This document shows positions 61,498 through 64,000 of a stretch of 64,000 nt of DNA, in pieces. The number at the start of each line of letters is the position of its first letter. Positions within the stretch are counted from its first letter, which is position 1. Location of the stretch: the NCBI RefSeq assembly GCF_002443255.2, contig NW_019211458.1, forward strand, positions 31,023,319 to 31,087,318. Reading direction: 5' to 3'. This DNA is from Varroa destructor (taxonomy: Eukaryota; Arthropoda; Arachnida; Mesostigmata; Varroidae). The notes under the pieces are model-generated. The model was not told the DNA's origin. It searched no databases and saw only the letters and a program-made list of their open reading frames with translations. Position numbers and translations under genes: made by a program.

Positions 61498-64000
61498 CCA
61501 TAAAGGTACTAAGTACAAAGCGATGTGGATATGAGCTGACCCTGTTTTTTTTTTTCGAGTTCAAAACGGATAGAGTTCTCCTGCTGCTGATGAAGTTTCC
61601 TCTTGTCAAGCCAGCCCGTCGTTCATTGGCCGAGGTCGAAACCACCGCATGGCTTGAGCCGTTGGAGGGTTAGTAACGTTGTTTATTTTCAGATGGCGAG
61701 AACACCTTCTGCGGGATCAGTCGCAGCGATCGCAGCATTTCAGTGAGCAAACGACTACAGCAGCAGTAGCGGTTATAACGGATGAAGAAGAAAAGCGGCA
61801 GCCATAGCAGGCGCAGCAGAAGAAGCGCAGTGAGGCTTTTGCGTTTTCGGCCTGATTCGGCCCCTCCATCACACCCTTAAGGCTGTCAGAGTCATTTGTG
61901 AACTAGCTGGCAAGAGAAACAGAGAGAGCAAGAACAATGACAGTGCAGTGGCGTCATGAACAGCGGAGTTTCTAACCTCTATACTTAAACCTCCTCTACT
62001 CGCACCCTTTCTATTTCCCCCTACGCGCCCCAGACCAGTTTCCCACCAACCGGACCCTACAGTACTGAAATCTCTCTTCCATCGAGGCGGAAAATACGTT
62101 TTAGTGAAAAGAGAGCCTACTTAAATGCTTTTCACTCGGAGTCACTCGGATGTTGTCGGTGGCGCAGGTGTCAAGCACGGTACGGCCCCTCAGATGCTAC
62201 TGTCTTTATAGCTGTCGCAAACAACGTTAGGATACAATATGACGAAGTATAATAAAGAACGAACATAGGGGACAACCCGGTCCTGGTAGCGTCTAAGTTT
62301 GACCTCAACCTCGCAGTAGCATCACCAAGTGGCGAGCTTTAGGCTCATTGGACTTTCGCAATAGTCGACCGGTTTTCTCGTCTTCGTTTTCTTACCCCGC
62401 TTGCCAACAGAGGTGGCAACGGTTGCAGTAGTAATAGCAGAGGTTGCAGAAGCAGCGCCGCATTAGCCCGTCTTAATCTTTTCAGGGATGACCTCACACA
62501 ATTAAAGGTTATCGGGACGCGAAACGGTACCGACTATTGCTGCCACTTGCTCGTCGTGCCACCAGTCAGCCGAAAACAAGTAGGGACAGAGGCGGGCCAA
62601 TCCGACCGACCGACCGACCGACCAAAATCCCAAGGGAACTTTGTTGGCCTTTCCTTCTTTGGTCTGTGGCCACTCTCCATTCTATCTCTATAAGGTCTCA
62701 TCTTCATTGCCTGCTTCGTCTATTTCCATCGGGCAAACAAATGTAATGGAACCACACTCAACAACTCACTCTTTTAGTAACTCTCGTTTTCTCTTCGATG
62801 TAAGTCTCGCATCTCATACCAATTCGTTTCTGCTGTTTGCCCGTTTCGCACTTCCTCATAAGACAGCCAGCTAGCTCGTCATCATCTACTAATCCAAACA
62901 AACCGTCGATGAACCCCTGTCGATCCAACATTCAAACATGGGCACAAACATCATCATTTACACACACAGGATATCAGCGCTCATGTAGACATTAAATGCG
63001 GCGCTACTGTCAGACACCGCACAATGGCAATAACAATAGCAGCAGCATCCATCCCTGTAATGATGCCCTATTCGTTTACCCCATCCATTCGCTCTCCGCA
63101 TGTGTATATACCTTTCCTCTAATGTCGATGCCGCGGCTAGTAGACTGACGCTGGTAAAAGGCCCCGCTGGGTCTTTCGTGTTGCTACCGTTCCGTCTTGG
63201 CTAAGTACGTTCGTCTAGCTAGATAAATCACAATATAGATGTTCTGATTGTAATAACCTCCTTCCCCTTCGTTCACCCTATATCTCTCTCATAGTGTTTG
63301 CCCGTCGTTTTCCTACTCGTTTGTCCAGTTACACACTTGCGCACTCATTTAGTCGAAGAGGCAAAATCGATTGTGGCAGGAACCACCCTTTGCCAGTGCA
63401 CGGCAGGTCGCATTGACCAGCAGACGAGACCTGCGATGCCTTTAAATCCTGTCTTCATTCGTCGTTTCCTTTGGCCTTTGCTCTCGCCCTAACGAATCCC
63501 GGGACGGACCCCCCTCGAAATCGGCCCCCTCCGTTTGTCTTAGGTAGCGGTGCGTCCCTCCAGTCCTACAATCTCCTACAGCTTCTGCTACTACTACTAA
63601 CAGTGCGACATACCGAAATGAGCATAGACGAATGAACGGTTTTTAAGGAAGACCAAGATATTCCGGGGAGGTTCGCTTTCGTTCTTACACCCTTCGCTGC
63701 TAGTCAGCCTCCACTTGTGCTTCGCGCCACAGACAACACAGAGCCTTTTATCGATTCTTCTTAGTACGTGTCTATTAATATATCTGCTAAAAGATGGTAT
63801 CCACATACGCCACTCTCGACCGAAACACCACTACGTCACATGCGGACAGAGAGTTTTTCCTGTAATAGTCACCATGAAAGAGACCTCACTATTTGCTGGG
63901 CTTCTATGTTACTATCAGTGCTGATGACATCAGTGGCGACGGCAGCGATGCACTTAGGCTCGCCTTGCTTAGCCTGCTATGACCTACAGCCGCTCTTCTA
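61498..64000. other. GC-richer block to window end, no gene supported
   Basis: Frames of 60-77 codons only (62537-62874, 63298-63492, 63715-63924). An 11-base T run lies at 61545-61555. Pyrimidine-rich patches lie near 63240-63310. No recognised motif. Confidence 0.5.
62602..62623 (+). repeat. (CCGA)5 tetranucleotide repeat
   Basis: Five and a half uninterrupted CCGA units. The same unit forms a shorter run at 59463-59477. Confidence 0.95.

Noticed and set aside
1..64000. CRISPR array, operon, prophage or other prokaryotic system
   Set aside because: No regularly spaced repeats, no dense co-directional reading frames and no ribosome-binding-site pattern; the sequence is eukaryotic in character.

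Overview
This window is non-coding-looking eukaryotic nuclear DNA, most likely from an invertebrate animal, possibly an arthropod. No gene, RNA gene or mobile element in it can be named with confidence. A bacterial, archaeal or organellar source is ruled out by the absence of packed long reading frames over 64 kb. CpG dinucleotides are common, so the genome does not look heavily methylated in the vertebrate manner. Slippage-type repeats (14 x GAC, a 15-base C run, a 14-base G run, a 16-base T run, 9 x TA) and dispersed short CAG/GCA triplets show that this is natural genomic DNA. The taxonomic guess is weak and rests only on composition.

Layout: AT-richer blocks alternate with GC- and CpG-richer blocks, 0.3 to 6 kb each. 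AT-richer blocks lie near 1-1260, 6780-6900, 8150-8700, 10440-12900, 14930-15450, 19980-23000, 28080-28640, 34440-34780, 35900-37560, 38800-39660, 45430-46950, 48200-50600, 52140-52500, 56860-58560 and 59600-61130. GC-richer blocks between them carry most of the triplet and tetranucleotide simplicity and have fewer stop codons. They are therefore open in several frames on both strands at once, and this explains most of the longer reading frames.

Coding potential: the longest open stretches (about 150-200 codons) are close to what chance gives for this length and base composition, and none matches a family I recognise. I looked for shorter open segments with good splice sites, a good start context or a distinctive composition, and list a dozen as low-confidence exon or small-ORF candidates. 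The most interesting are 2394-2662 (basic, after a strong acceptor), 23978-24208 (basic stretch followed by 14 Asp), 24435-24608 (phase 0-0 exon shape), 21344-21494 (sites at both ends) and a two-exon, two-membrane-segment model at 34413-34941 on the minus strand. None is proven. Many short stretches of this DNA look protein-like in more than one frame, so resemblance by eye is weak evidence.

Other structure: a perfect 15-bp-arm hairpin (6801-6840), a near-perfect one (52369-52404), a perfect 20-bp palindrome (60764-60783), a G-quadruplex-capable tract (55236-55260) and long purine tracts (4587-4731, 42298-42375). I see no CRISPR array, operon, convincing tRNA or rRNA, reverse transcriptase, transposase or other autonomous element. 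I found no system that I could honestly call a new biological mechanism. The window best fits intergenic or large-intron DNA.
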